A stretch of 64,000 nt of DNA from Truepera sp965215315 (GTDB lineage: Bacteria > Deinococcota > Deinococci > Deinococcales > Trueperaceae), in the NCBI GenBank assembly GCA_965215315.1, contig CBDCDB010000008.1:186001-250000 (forward strand), in the 5' to 3' direction. The translations under genes were made by a program, and so were the position numbers. How positions within the stretch are numbered: the first letter of the stretch is position 1; each line of letters starts with the position of its first letter. The notes below the pieces were generated by a model. It saw only the letters and a program-made list of their open reading frames with translations. It was not told the origin of the DNA and searched no databases. Shown here in pieces: positions 44,840-53,616 of this stretch.

Positions 44840-45009
44840 CTCAAACCTTTCCCCGGCCTCGGCAAAGTTCAGTGCGTCGGTGAAATTGCACTGAAACGGT
44901 GATGACGTATGCCCGGTGTGAAAAGTTTAACACTCTTAACGCCTCGCTCATAAAAGTTAAAGAAAAAGAACCTTCGCGTACCGAAAAACTGCATGGGTAG
45001 CTCCACAGG

Positions 45010-45015
45010 TATACT
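45010..45015 (+). promoter_or_regulatory. -10 box, leaderless, tgt
   Basis: TATACT lies five bases before the GTG start of tgt at 45021. Confidence 0.5.
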
Positions 45016-45020
45016 CAGGT

Positions 45021-46340
45021 GTGAACATAGGTTTTGACTCAGCGGTAAGTAACGAAGAACAACCTGCACCGCCCACGACGTTCTCTTTTGAAGTCCTCCA
45101 AGAGCGCGGCGCAGCGCGGCTAGGTCGGTTGAGTACCCCGCACGGCATCATTGACACGCCTGCGTTTGTTGCGGTCGGTACGCAGGCGACGGTCAAAACG
45201 TTGACGCCGCAGGAAACCGAAGAGACCGGTACGCAGGTGATTTTTGCCAATACCTATCACCTCTATCTGCGGCCGGGTGCGGAACTCGTAGCCGCTATGG
45301 GCGGCGTTCACCGGTTTATGGGCTGGGACGCGCCGATGATGACCGATTCAGGGGGCTTTCAGGTCTTTTCTTTGGGGGCGGGGCTCGAGCACGGCGTCGG
45401 CAAGGTCGCCAACATCTTTCCCGGCGAAGCGGGCGGCGTGCTGAGCGGCAAACGCGCCGCTGGTAATAAACAGGGTGCTAAACCCTTGATGACCGTCACC
45501 GAAGAAGAAGTGCGGTTCAAAAGCCACATCGACGGTTCCGCACACGTCTTTACCCCGGAAAAATCCATCACGGTGCAGCGGGCGTTAGGCGCAGACATGA
45601 TTCTGGCGTTCGACGAATGCACCTCGCCACTACACGATGAAGCGTACACCGCCAAAAGTGCGTCCCGGACGCACCGCTGGGCTGAGCGGTCACTGCGGGC
45701 TTTTCAGGAGAGCGACCCGCAACACGGCTTCAAGCAGTCACTTTACGGCATCGTGCAGGGGGGCGCGTTCGAGGCGGTGCGTAAGGAGAGCGCCCGCATC
45801 ATTGCCGAAATGGACTTTGACGGCCTTGCTATCGGCGGTAATCTTGGTAAGACGAAAGATGAAATGCGGCACGTTATCGCCTGGACGACGCCGCTCTTGC
45901 CGCCGCACAAACCACGCCACCTTTTAGGTATCGGCGAAGTTGCCGATATTTTCGACGGTGTAGAACGCGGCTGCGACACCTTCGACTGCGTTGCGCCAAC
46001 CCGGAACGCCCGGAACGGCGGGATTTTAGTGCGTTTCGATGAAGGTAAACCTGCGTCCAAGTTTCGGCTCAACATCCGTAACGCCCGTTTTGCGAAAGAC
46101 CCCAGACCGCTCGAGGAAACCTGCGACTGTTACACGTGCAAAACATTCTCGAGGGGCTACTTACGCCATCTCTTCAAGGCCGAAGAACCTTTAGGTCAGC
46201 GGCTAGCGACGGTTCACAACCTGCGGTTTATGGCGCGGCTGATGGAAGAGATACGGGCGAGTTTGCAGGCTGGGACGTTTGCGACGTTGAAACGGGAATG
46301 GCTCGAGCCTGCCGGTCACACTGCTGTCACCGATGATTGA
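45021..46340 (+). CDS. tgt: Queuine tRNA-ribosyltransferase
   Basis: This enzyme exchanges guanine for preQ1 at the wobble position of GUN-anticodon tRNAs. It has 439 residues. The active site MTDSGGFQVFSLGAG is present, and the zinc-binding CDCYTCKTFSRGYLRH is near the C-terminus. About 22 extra residues precede the usual start of the family, and an internal stretch AGGVLSGKRAAGNKQGAKP looks like a loop insertion. It starts at GTG behind a -10 box with no ribosome-binding site. Confidence 0.96.
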   Translation: MNIGFDSAVSNEEQPAPPTTFSFEVLQERGAARLGRLSTPHGIIDTPAFVAVGTQATVKTLTPQETEETGTQVIFANTYHLYLRPGAELVAAMGGVHRFMGWDAPMMTDSGGFQVFSLGAGLEHGVGKVANIFPGEAGGVLSGKRAAGNKQGAKPLMTVTEEEVRFKSHIDGSAHVFTPEKSITVQRALGADMILAFDECTSPLHDEAYTAKSASRTHRWAERSLRAFQESDPQHGFKQSLYGIVQGGAFEAVRKESARIIAEMDFDGLAIGGNLGKTKDEMRHVIAWTTPLLPPHKPRHLLGIGEVADIFDGVERGCDTFDCVAPTRNARNGGILVRFDEGKPASKFRLNIRNARFAKDPRPLEETCDCYTCKTFSRGYLRHLFKAEEPLGQRLATVHNLRFMARLMEEIRASLQAGTFATLKREWLEPAGHTAVTDD

Positions 46341-46469
46341 GGGGCTGTCCCGTGACGCTTTTGGAACGCGAGGCCGAGCAATAAGCCCGGAACGTCGAGG
46401 CGCGGAGCAGCTTGCGTCCTGACTTTGAGGCGGGTTCGAGCTGGATTTATCAGCTAAAGCGCACCAGAC

Positions 46470-46685
46470 GCGCTTTCGTAGAGTCTCTTTAATCTGTACA
46501 AGATTTTCGACTGCCACGCCGAAACCTAAAAGCAAGAGGCCGTTTAAGAGACTGCCGAGTAGCAGAGCGAAGCCGCTGATCTAGTAACTCGTTTCGCCCG
46601 TGCCCACAAGTACTAGAACGCCTATAAGCGTGCCGAGAACCATAACAATTTGGCCGATTGATTCAAGTGCGCTGGCTGTTCTCAT
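46470..46685 (-). pseudogene. Small membrane protein interrupted by a TAG
   Basis: From the ATG at 46685 the frame reads MRTASALESIGQIVMVLG and a first hydrophobic helix, then a TAG at 46581-46583. Without any shift it goes on to a second helix (GSLLNGLLLLGFGVAV) and a charged end KETLRKR. Two-helix proteins ending in such a charged segment are common small membrane proteins of unknown function. I read it as one gene broken by a nonsense mutation. The exact 3' end is uncertain. Confidence 0.5.
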
Positions 46686-46745
46686 GCGCTGAAAATAGCA
46701 AAACACCTCTTACAAAAATCTGAAAAAACCTCGAGGAGGGTGAGC

Positions 46746-46913
46746 GTGGCTAATTCCGTTTTCGAGCGTGCCTGCTGGAGTTTGGGCTACAACTACGGCA
46801 AGGGCTATGATGAGGTGTTTCTCGAGGCTTACGGCGTGACCAAGCTAGACCGAACGAAGCTGGACTTTTGCCGTGAGCTGGGGGGATTTTCTTTTGATAG
46901 AACGACCGTTTGA
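46746..46913 (+). pseudogene. Phosphotransferase C-terminal fragment
   Basis: A 55-codon frame beginning GTG reads ACWSLGYNYGKGYDEVFLEAY and GVTKLDRTKLDFCREL. This resembles the last helices of aminoglycoside-phosphotransferase-like kinases. The catalytic part is missing, so it is a relic. GAGGAGGGTGAGC before the GTG could still serve as a ribosome-binding site. The stretch 46341-46745 otherwise holds only the broken membrane-protein gene. Confidence 0.5.
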
Positions 46914-46970
46914 ATTGCTCGTGACATTGAGGTGAGAACGGCTCGGGCCCGCTAGACTTTACACAGCATT

Positions 46971-48773
46971 TCAAACTTTTTGATATTGTGCGGCCTGCAA
47001 ACGCCAAAGCTCCGCGTACTCCCCAGCCTGCGCCAACAATTCCGTGTGCGTCCCCTGCTCACTAAGCCGCCCGTCCTTAAGCACCAACACGCGGTCAGCC
47101 GTCAATACACTCCCGAGCCGGTGCGTAATCAGCAGCGCGGTACTCCCTTCGGTCAGCGTAACGAACTGCTTATACACTTCGGCTTCGCTGCGAGGGTCGA
47201 GGGCGGCGGTAGGTTCGTCTAAGACTAAAATATCGGCTTGACGGTAGAGCGCTCTTGCCAGCGCCAGCTTTTGCCACTGACCGCCGGAGAGTTCGGTGCC
47301 GCCGAAGGCTTTGCCGAGTTGCGTTTCCAATCCTTCAGGTAGCGCCGTTACGGTGGGGGCGAGGCCGCTGGTTTTGAGCGCCGTTTGGACTCGAGCCCCC
47401 CCGTCATCTTCAGCATAAACATCAGCAACTTTGATGTTGTCCTCAACCGTGTAAGCGTAGCGCCCAAAGTCCTGAAAGACTGCCGAAATTCGCCCACGCC
47501 ACGCGGTCAGCTCGAGGTTTCGCAAATCCGTCCCGCCCACCGTAATCCTGCCTTCGGTCGGGTCGTAAAAACGCAGAAGCAACTTGACCAGCGTCGTTTT
47601 GCCCGCACCGTTTTCGCCGACGATGGCAACTCTTCCACCAGGGCGAATAGAAAACGTCAGGTCACGTAGCGCGGGGCGACCATCGGGATAGCTAAACGAA
47701 ACGTTTTGAAAGTGGATATGCGGCGTTTGTGACGAGAGTGAAACGGGTTGCTCCGGGTTCTTTACGGTCGGTTCGGCGGCTAAAAAGTCGAAGTATTTTT
47801 GGAAGTAGAGCATGTGTTCAAAGACCAGCCCAAAATACTGAACGATGTCGAAGACCTGCGTCTGGAGCTGACTCAGCCCGGTAATGACGACCACCGTCGC
47901 GCCGAGACTAATTTGTCCGGCAGCGGCCCGATGAATCGCCCACGCGAAGATGCCCGCGCCAACAAACAGGCTGAGCAAACTTCTCGGCATCACACCGAAA
48001 ACCTCCTGAACGCGGACGCGCCGCATCGTCTCGTGCGACACCTTGAACGCCCGCAAGTAGCGCCCGTGCAGCCATGGCAGGAGGTTGTAAAGCCGCACTT
48101 CGGCAGCGAAGGTGTGCGACAGTGCGACATTTGTCTCGTAAGACATCGCTCTCGCTTCGGGTGTCCGGTTGAGAGTTGCGCCCCAGCTCAGCTGTCTGAA
48201 CTTGAGGGTAATACGGGTCAGCGGGATGACGCCCAAAATAGCGGCGACCGGCACCCACCAGCCGACGGTCACTAGCAGCGCCGAAATCCCGGCGAGTGTC
48301 ACCAGGCTTTGCAGCAGATACACGAGTGTCACGAGGATGTTGAGGGGGCGGTGCGACGCGCTCTTTTGGAGTACCTCGAGGTCGTCGTAAAAGCGTTTGT
48401 CCTCGAGGACCTCGAGTCCCGGCAGTGTTTCAGCCTTTTTCATCAGCGTGAGGTTGACGTGCGCCGTAAAAAGCTCTGCGACATTCCCCTGCAAAACCTG
48501 AGCGATAGGACTGAGCACTACGCCGATAAGGAGCGTCAGCGTCCACCACACCACCAGCACCGTCACGCTGACACTTTCACCAGACGACAACGCCGTTACG
48601 CCGTCTACGGTTAGGCGTGTGAGGTAGATCGTCAGCACCGGAACGAACGCCTGAACAACTAAAATCACGCTGAGGAGCGCGGTTTCTGCGGGTGCAGCGC
48701 GGAACAGTTCAGGAACGGTTCGGGCTAAGATGCGGAGGAGTTGAGGTCGGGACGCTTCAGGCGCTTTGTCCAT
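46971..48773 (-). CDS. ABC exporter, fused membrane and ATPase domains
   Basis: The 600-residue half-transporter has a six-helix membrane domain (about residues 1-320) and a C-terminal ATPase with Walker A GENGAGKTTL, signature LSGGQWQKLA and Walker B ILVLDEPTAALDP. It should work as a homodimer, exporting a lipid, peptide or drug. No partner transporter is adjacent. The substrate cannot be told. Confidence 0.92.
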   Translation of the reverse strand: MDKAPEASRPQLLRILARTVPELFRAAPAETALLSVILVVQAFVPVLTIYLTRLTVDGVTALSSGESVSVTVLVVWWTLTLLIGVVLSPIAQVLQGNVAELFTAHVNLTLMKKAETLPGLEVLEDKRFYDDLEVLQKSASHRPLNILVTLVYLLQSLVTLAGISALLVTVGWWVPVAAILGVIPLTRITLKFRQLSWGATLNRTPEARAMSYETNVALSHTFAAEVRLYNLLPWLHGRYLRAFKVSHETMRRVRVQEVFGVMPRSLLSLFVGAGIFAWAIHRAAAGQISLGATVVVITGLSQLQTQVFDIVQYFGLVFEHMLYFQKYFDFLAAEPTVKNPEQPVSLSSQTPHIHFQNVSFSYPDGRPALRDLTFSIRPGGRVAIVGENGAGKTTLVKLLLRFYDPTEGRITVGGTDLRNLELTAWRGRISAVFQDFGRYAYTVEDNIKVADVYAEDDGGARVQTALKTSGLAPTVTALPEGLETQLGKAFGGTELSGGQWQKLALARALYRQADILVLDEPTAALDPRSEAEVYKQFVTLTEGSTALLITHRLGSVLTADRVLVLKDGRLSEQGTHTELLAQAGEYAELWRLQAAQYQKV

Positions 48774-48843
48774 CCCCCGAGTTTGGCACAGTCCGGCAGC
48801 TTCAAAAATACTGAAAGCGGTAGAGTTTCAGCTCGGAACGGCT

Positions 48844-48849
48844 TAAACT
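48844..48849 (+). promoter_or_regulatory. -10 box, leaderless, small membrane protein
   Basis: TAAACT lies six bases before the ATG at 48856. Confidence 0.45.
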
Positions 48850-48855
48850 AGCATC

Positions 48856-49074
48856 ATGAACGTCATCTCTGTCCTTGTCGGGATTGTCGCCCTGATCATT
48901 GCCCTCGTCGGGTTTATCCCACTTTTAGGCATCCTCAACTGGTTCGTCATTCCGCTTGCCGTCGTCGGTCTCATCGTCGGCATGTTCGACGCCCGCACGA
49001 CCGGGCGCAACTTCAACGCTATCGTGCTGGTATTGGCTGTAGTCAGGCTGTTTTTAGGTGGTGGGATTCTCTAG
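48856..49074 (+). CDS. Small two-helix membrane protein
   Basis: The 72-residue protein consists of hydrophobic helices (VLVGIVALIIALVGFIPLLG and others) around a short MFDARTTGRNF loop, and ends in another hydrophobic run. It resembles many small inner-membrane proteins of unknown function. A -10 box six bases upstream supports the start. It overlaps the next frame by 17 bases. Confidence 0.7.
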   Translation: MNVISVLVGIVALIIALVGFIPLLGILNWFVIPLAVVGLIVGMFDARTTGRNFNAIVLVLAVVRLFLGGGIL

Positions 49075-49369
49075 CTTTCCACTACCGGTGCCTGCTACGC
49101 TGATTTTTTACCGTTCGGCGGATTCCGAAACGCAGCCGGAGTACTTCGGTGTGGTGACGTTCGGCCTGCCCTACGCACATCATTATCAGGTCGAGTGGCG
49201 AGAGGGCGGGACACCTGACTGGCAGCGTTGGTCGGTTCAAGCTTTGTCCTGTGACCAGTTTGACGCGCTCGAGACCACTCAATTTCCCTACGAACCGCCC
49301 TATCCCATCGAGCAAATAACGTTTTTGCAGCTGCTCAAAACGTTCGCACTGCCGCCGCTCCCGCTCTAG
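49058..49369 (+). CDS. Protein of unknown function
   Basis: The 103-residue protein has no signal or membrane helix and no family I recognise. It is rich in aromatic residues and Pro (LPYAHHYQVEWREGGTPDW). The frame overlaps the end of the preceding gene, and the start is uncertain: two adjacent GTG codons are at 49058. Its 3' end touches that of proC. The coding composition looks genuine. Confidence 0.5.
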   Translation: MVGFSSFPLPVPATLIFYRSADSETQPEYFGVVTFGLPYAHHYQVEWREGGTPDWQRWSVQALSCDQFDALETTQFPYEPPYPIEQITFLQLLKTFALPPLPL

Positions 49370-50148
49370 CTCGCTTCACTCAGCTCCTGTGCCCGCACGC
49401 TCGCCTCTTCAACCGCTTGCATCGCCGCGTAGCGGAGGCCGTGTTTCTCGAGGGCCATCACACCGGTGATCGCGGTACCGCCTGCACTCGCTACCTCGTC
49501 TTTGAGTTTGCTGGGGGTGCGGGTCTCGAGCAGCACCGCACTCGCTGCCAACACCTGCTGGGCAAGCCCCTGCGCTACGTCCCGGCTGAGGCCCACCCGG
49601 ACGCCGCCGTCGGCTAAAGCTTCGGCAAAAAGCGCGGCGAACGCTGGCCCCGACCCGGCGAGCCCCGTAAACGCGTCGAACAACCTTTCAGGAACCTCGT
49701 AGACGGTGCCGACGGCGGCGAAGAGTTGCTGGGCGGTCTCTAAATCGTCCGGCGTTGCTTGCGGCAGCGCGGCGACCGCCGTAGCGGAAAGTCCGACCTG
49801 TGCGCCCAAGTTTGGCATCGCCCGCACGACGCGGCTGCTGCCGACGCGCTGCGCGATGACCTCGGCGGAAACACCCGCCATCAGGGAGATGTAGGCGGCG
49901 GAGCGCCTTGCAATCAGCGGGGCGACTCCGGCAAAAGACTGCGGTTTTACGGCGATGAGGATGCGTTCGGCGGCGTGAATGCCCTCGTCTGACAGGGGCG
50001 TGACGCCGAAGGTTTCGGCAAGGGTGTCCCGCCGCGTTTCGTCCGGGTGGTAAATCCCAACTTCAGCTGCTTGAAGGATTCCTGCCCGAAGCGCCCCGGT
50101 CAAGACCGCGCCGCCCATCTTGCCCGCCCCGACGAGTGCGAGTTTCAT
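49366..50148 (-). CDS. proC: Pyrroline-5-carboxylate reductase
   Basis: This enzyme makes proline from pyrroline-5-carboxylate using NAD(P)H. From the ATG at 50148 it is 260 residues, normal for the family. The nucleotide-binding start LALVGAGKMGGAVL and the signature block LAGSGPAFAALFAEALADGG are present. An upstream frame extension is not supported, because MKLALVGAG is the family start. Confidence 0.95.
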   Translation of the reverse strand: MKLALVGAGKMGGAVLTGALRAGILQAAEVGIYHPDETRRDTLAETFGVTPLSDEGIHAAERILIAVKPQSFAGVAPLIARRSAAYISLMAGVSAEVIAQRVGSSRVVRAMPNLGAQVGLSATAVAALPQATPDDLETAQQLFAAVGTVYEVPERLFDAFTGLAGSGPAFAALFAEALADGGVRVGLSRDVAQGLAQQVLAASAVLLETRTPSKLKDEVASAGGTAITGVMALEKHGLRYAAMQAVEEASVRAQELSEAS

Positions 50149-50210
50149 ACGTTCACCTGATAGATTCCCTGCATCTGCGTAGTCTAGCGCGTCTGAGCTT
50201 TTCGGCGCAG

Positions 50211-50576
50211 TCATAGCCTGAAAAACTGCCGGACAAGGAGAACAGCGAGAATAGCCCCGGCGGTATCGGCAAGCCAGTCTAAGGTGTCGGCGCTCCGCCC
50301 TAGCACGTAAGACTGATGCACCTCGTCTGAAATGCCGTAAAACGACGCCAGCAACACCGCCAGCCACGCGCGGCCCGTCGCTAGGTAGAGCAGCCCTGCC
50401 AGCACCCCAAAATTGCCTGCGTGATAAAGCTTGTCCCACGGCGGCGAGAGGTCTAGAAAACTGTCGACACCCTGCGCGTCGGGCGACGACGAGAGCCAAA
50501 AGGTCAGTCCGGCCCAGAGCAGCGCTACGACGCCGAACAAAACTCTGACGGGCGGTTTAAGCGTGTGGATATTCAA
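50211..50576 (-). CDS. VanZ-like membrane protein
   Basis: The 121-residue protein has four hydrophobic helices and the VanZ-family signatures DKLYHAGNFGVLAGLLY and SDEVHQSYVLGRSADTLDW. VanZ relatives confer low-level glycopeptide resistance in some bacteria, but the general function is unknown. Its start overlaps the end of the epimerase gene by 20 bases, and proC follows by 62 bases. Confidence 0.85.
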   Translation of the reverse strand: MNIHTLKPPVRVLFGVVALLWAGLTFWLSSSPDAQGVDSFLDLSPPWDKLYHAGNFGVLAGLLYLATGRAWLAVLLASFYGISDEVHQSYVLGRSADTLDWLADTAGAILAVLLVRQFFRL

Positions 50577-50976
50577 CCAACTCTACGAGGACGCCGCCCG
50601 TCCACTTGGGGTGCAAAAAAATTACTTTCGTTCCGTGCCGTCCGGGGCGCGGTTCGCTGCCGATGAGTTCTGCACCCCCAGCGGACAAACGTGCGATGTC
50701 TGCGCCTAAGTCGGGCGTGCGAAACGCGGCGTGGTGCATTCCGGGGCCGCGTTTATCTAAAAATGTTTGGAGCGGGCTTTCAGGGGTGAGGGGCTCGAGC
50801 AACTCCACCGTACTCGCCCCGCTGCGCAGCAGCCTCACCCGGACGCCTTCGCTCAAGACTTCTTCGTCGTCGCCGTCACGTACGAGCCCTAGAAGTTCGT
50901 AGGGTTTCGAGGCGGTCTCGAGGTTCACAACCGCAATTCCGAGATGGTCGAGCGGTAGACCGATGTTAGAGGTCAC
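50557..50976 (-). CDS. mce: Methylmalonyl-CoA epimerase
   Basis: This vicinal-oxygen-chelate enzyme interconverts methylmalonyl-CoA stereoisomers. It has 139 residues with LDHLGIAVVNLETA at the start, VELLEPLTPESPLQTFLDKRGPG condensed in the middle and HHAAFRTPDL with a metal His. LVELVEY is near the end. It is in one unit with the cupin upstream and the VanZ-like gene downstream. Confidence 0.9.
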   Translation of the reverse strand: MTSNIGLPLDHLGIAVVNLETASKPYELLGLVRDGDDEEVLSEGVRVRLLRSGASTVELLEPLTPESPLQTFLDKRGPGMHHAAFRTPDLGADIARLSAGGAELIGSEPRPGRHGTKVIFLHPKWTGGVLVELVEYPHA

Positions 50977-50984
50977 GTTCAGAC

Positions 50985-51317
50985 TTATCCTTTGGCGTTA
51001 GCCGGTTTCGGAGCCATCATCACAAGCAGCACCAACTCCGAATCCGAGTCGTTACGAACGCCGTGCGGCACGCCGGCGCGGGCAATCACGGCGCTACCCT
51101 CAGCTAAAAGTTCGTGTTCGCCGCCAACCTCGAAAAGTGCCTCGCCCTCTAGCACCACATAGATTTTATCTTCGCTCTCGTGCGTGTGAACGCGTTGCGC
51201 CTGCCCCGGCCCGATACAGTATTGGTCGCACAGCAGCCGCTTGGACGCAAAAACCGGGACTTTTTGCAGTTTATCCGCCGCGAATGACCGCTGACCGAAC
51301 AGGTCTTTATATTCCAT
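50985..51317 (-). CDS. Cupin-domain protein
   Basis: The single-domain 110-residue cupin has a first metal motif region QRVHTHESEDKIYVVLEGEA and a second around GVPHGVRNDSDSELVLL. Function varies widely in this superfamily. The gene lies eight bases before the epimerase gene and is divergent from the lysyl-oxidase-like gene. TATGCT sits five bases before the ATG. Confidence 0.85.
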   Translation of the reverse strand: MEYKDLFGQRSFAADKLQKVPVFASKRLLCDQYCIGPGQAQRVHTHESEDKIYVVLEGEALFEVGGEHELLAEGSAVIARAGVPHGVRNDSDSELVLLVMMAPKPANAKG

Positions 51318-51442
51318 GCTTCAGCATACCCCTTAGGTCTCAGCTATCTTGGAACTCCCCCGGACGGCCCGCCAAAACCGTTTATCAGCCGTAAAACTCG
51401 CAAAATGTGCGTCCTCGCCGCGTTTATGACCCCTCTTTCTGT

Positions 51443-51448
51443 CATGAT
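51443..51448 (+). promoter_or_regulatory. -10 box, leaderless, lysyl-oxidase-like gene
   Basis: CATGAT lies six bases before the GTG at 51455 and supports that start. Confidence 0.35.
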
Positions 51449-51454
51449 ACAGAG

Positions 51455-52474
51455 GTGATCGTCGCAGCGGCAAGACATATTTGGTCAAACGTCTGCAAGC
51501 GCCCCTTACGCTGGGGTGTCGGGGCAGTATTTTTGGGATATCTGGCACTCGGCCCGGTTTTATACCGGCTCGAGGCTGCTAAACCACGTCAAGCTGAGTT
51601 GCCGATGGCGCGTTGGAGCATCGCCAAGATCGAAGCGCAAACGCGGAGGGCGCTGCACGTCGTCGCGCAACCCGGTTCAGCTCAGCCTACTAGAGTCCAG
51701 CCCAATAGGGCGCAACCTGATGAGGTTAGGGCCGGTGTAGGACAGTTTTTGGAGCAGCCCGTCAATCAACCCGCCGCTTCACGACCTACCGCCACGAACC
51801 CCCAAAGAGCGCTGCCCGACCTGAAACCGCTCGAGCCTTATGACGTCTACACCATCGGGAGCCGCGCCACCGGCGACCTGCGGCTCAAGTTTGCCACGAC
51901 GATCTACAACACCGGTCAGGGGCCGCTCGAGACGCGCGGCGCACGTAATAGGGAAGGGCAGCTCGAGGTCTATCAGTATGTTTATGAGGGTGACGAGGCC
52001 AAACGGGGGCAAGAGGTCGGTACCTTCGACTACAACCACCGCCACGGACACCTTCACTTCGACGAGTTTGCCCACTACGAACTCTGGGCGGTGGGCGCTG
52101 CTGGAGAGCTGCTAGAACCTGTTGCCGACAACCAGAAGGTCGGGTTTTGCCTGATGGACATTAAAAATATGGCGACCGACAAGACGCACCTGGGGAGCGG
52201 CCTGATTGATAAAACCGGCGGCCCGGTCTACGCCGGTTGCCGCGAAGATATTCAAGGGATTTCGCCGGGTTGGGGCGACGAATACCTCGCGCTCCTCTAT
52301 GAACAAGACCTCGACCTGACTGGCGTGCCGGGAGGCCGTTACGCACTCGTGATTACGACAAATCCAAACCGGAAAATTGAAGAGGCGAACTATGACAACA
52401 ATGCGGCGACGGTTTATCTCACGCTTGCGAATGAAAAGGTCGTCGGGTCTCCCGAAAAGGTCGTCTCAAGGTAG
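51455..52474 (+). CDS. Lysyl-oxidase-like copper protein, membrane-anchored
   Basis: The 339-residue protein has an N-terminal membrane helix (WGVGAVFLGYLALGPVLY), a low-complexity linker and a C-terminal lysyl oxidase domain. The copper site HGHLHF lies within YNHRHGHLHFDEFAHYELW. The later blocks KVGFCLMDIKN and GISPGWGDEY fit the bacterial lysyl-oxidase family, where a Lys and a Tyr form the cofactor. It should act outside the membrane, oxidising amines or crosslinking surface proteins; that is family inference. The start is uncertain: GTG at 51407 is also in frame. Confidence 0.8.
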   Translation: MIVAAARHIWSNVCKRPLRWGVGAVFLGYLALGPVLYRLEAAKPRQAELPMARWSIAKIEAQTRRALHVVAQPGSAQPTRVQPNRAQPDEVRAGVGQFLEQPVNQPAASRPTATNPQRALPDLKPLEPYDVYTIGSRATGDLRLKFATTIYNTGQGPLETRGARNREGQLEVYQYVYEGDEAKRGQEVGTFDYNHRHGHLHFDEFAHYELWAVGAAGELLEPVADNQKVGFCLMDIKNMATDKTHLGSGLIDKTGGPVYAGCREDIQGISPGWGDEYLALLYEQDLDLTGVPGGRYALVITTNPNRKIEEANYDNNAATVYLTLANEKVVGSPEKVVSR

Positions 52475-53473
52475 CGCCAGCTCACCGCACATATTATCCT
52501 GCATTTTACGGCGCACCGCCTCTGGTGAAAGTCCCAAACCTAATAGATAGGTCAGTTTGGTCAAGGCCGCTTCGGGCGTGAGGTCGAACCCGCTTGTAAC
52601 GCCCGCCGCCGCTAACCCCCGCCCGGTCGCGTAACTCGCCATCATCACGCCCCCTTGCCAGCACTGCGTACAGTTGACGATGACGACACCTCTTCTTGTC
52701 GCCTCAGCTAAAACCGCTAAAAAATCCGGGTCTTGCGGCGCGTTGCCGCTGCCATACGTTTCTAAAACCAACCCCTGTAAGGGTTCGCGCAGGACGTTAC
52801 GCAAAATATTCGCGCTCATCCCTGGAAAAACCCTAAACGCACCGACGCTGACAGGGTTTAACGGTTCGACCCGGAGCAGCGCGGTTGCCGGGGGCCGGAG
52901 CAGCGTACGGTCAAGTTCGACCGCTACCCCGACGCGTCCGAGCGGCGGCATATTCGGTGACTCGAACGCGCCGAAACCTGACGCCGACACCTTACGGGCG
53001 CGGTTTCCGCGTAAAAGCACCCCGCTAAAATAAAGGCATACCTCGGCAAGTGGCGCAGTTGCAGCGAGCAGCAGCGCCGTGATGAGGTTTTCACGCCCGT
53101 CACTGCGAAGCTCTGAAAGAGGAATCTGCGAGCCGGTCAAAATCACAGGTTTGGCAAGATTCTGGAGCATAAATGACAGGGCTGACGCACTGTAGGCCAT
53201 CGTATCGGTACCGTGCAGCACCACGAAGCCGTCGAACGCCTCGTAATTTTGCGCGATATCGGCGGCGATACGCGCCCAGTCTTGAGGGGATATCTCGGCA
53301 GAGTCCAGCAGCGGCGCGTATTCGTGCAGCGTAAGGCGGGGCAGTTCAGGCGCGTTAAATGGGGCCGCCCGGAGTTGTTCGGCTAAAAAACCGGGCGCGG
53401 GGCGGTAGCCTTCAGCGCTGCGTTTCATCCCGATGGTGCCGCCCGTATAGGCAATGTAAACGGAGCGCTTCAC
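52466..53473 (-). CDS. ansA: Type I L-asparaginase
   Basis: This cytoplasmic enzyme hydrolyses asparagine to aspartate and ammonia. It has 335 residues. The nucleophile Thr lies in AYTGGTIGM near the start and the second Thr-Asp pair in VVLHGTDTMAY. There is no signal peptide, which fits type I. It begins with GTG behind TACACT seven bases upstream. Confidence 0.93.
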   Translation of the reverse strand: MKRSVYIAYTGGTIGMKRSAEGYRPAPGFLAEQLRAAPFNAPELPRLTLHEYAPLLDSAEISPQDWARIAADIAQNYEAFDGFVVLHGTDTMAYSASALSFMLQNLAKPVILTGSQIPLSELRSDGRENLITALLLAATAPLAEVCLYFSGVLLRGNRARKVSASGFGAFESPNMPPLGRVGVAVELDRTLLRPPATALLRVEPLNPVSVGAFRVFPGMSANILRNVLREPLQGLVLETYGSGNAPQDPDFLAVLAEATRRGVVIVNCTQCWQGGVMMASYATGRGLAAAGVTSGFDLTPEAALTKLTYLLGLGLSPEAVRRKMQDNMCGELALP

Positions 53474-53480
53474 AGAGAAC

Positions 53481-53486
53481 AGTGTA
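53481..53486 (-). promoter_or_regulatory. -10 box, leaderless, ansA
   Basis: TACACT on the minus strand precedes the GTG at 53473 by seven bases. Confidence 0.45.
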
Positions 53487-53616
53487 TCTCGCTACAGGAA
53501 GACCCACAGCTAGACATCCAGTTTAGGCGACCTAAACGAGTCAACAACCCCAAAGCTTTGGGCGTATCAACTACGCTGTTCTGAACGCTTACTCCGCGCT
53601 TCTCACTGCTTTCTGC

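Noticed and set aside
53549..53562. Palindrome CCCAAAGCTTTGGG, considered as a terminator
   Set aside because: It has no loop bases and no T run; it may be chance.
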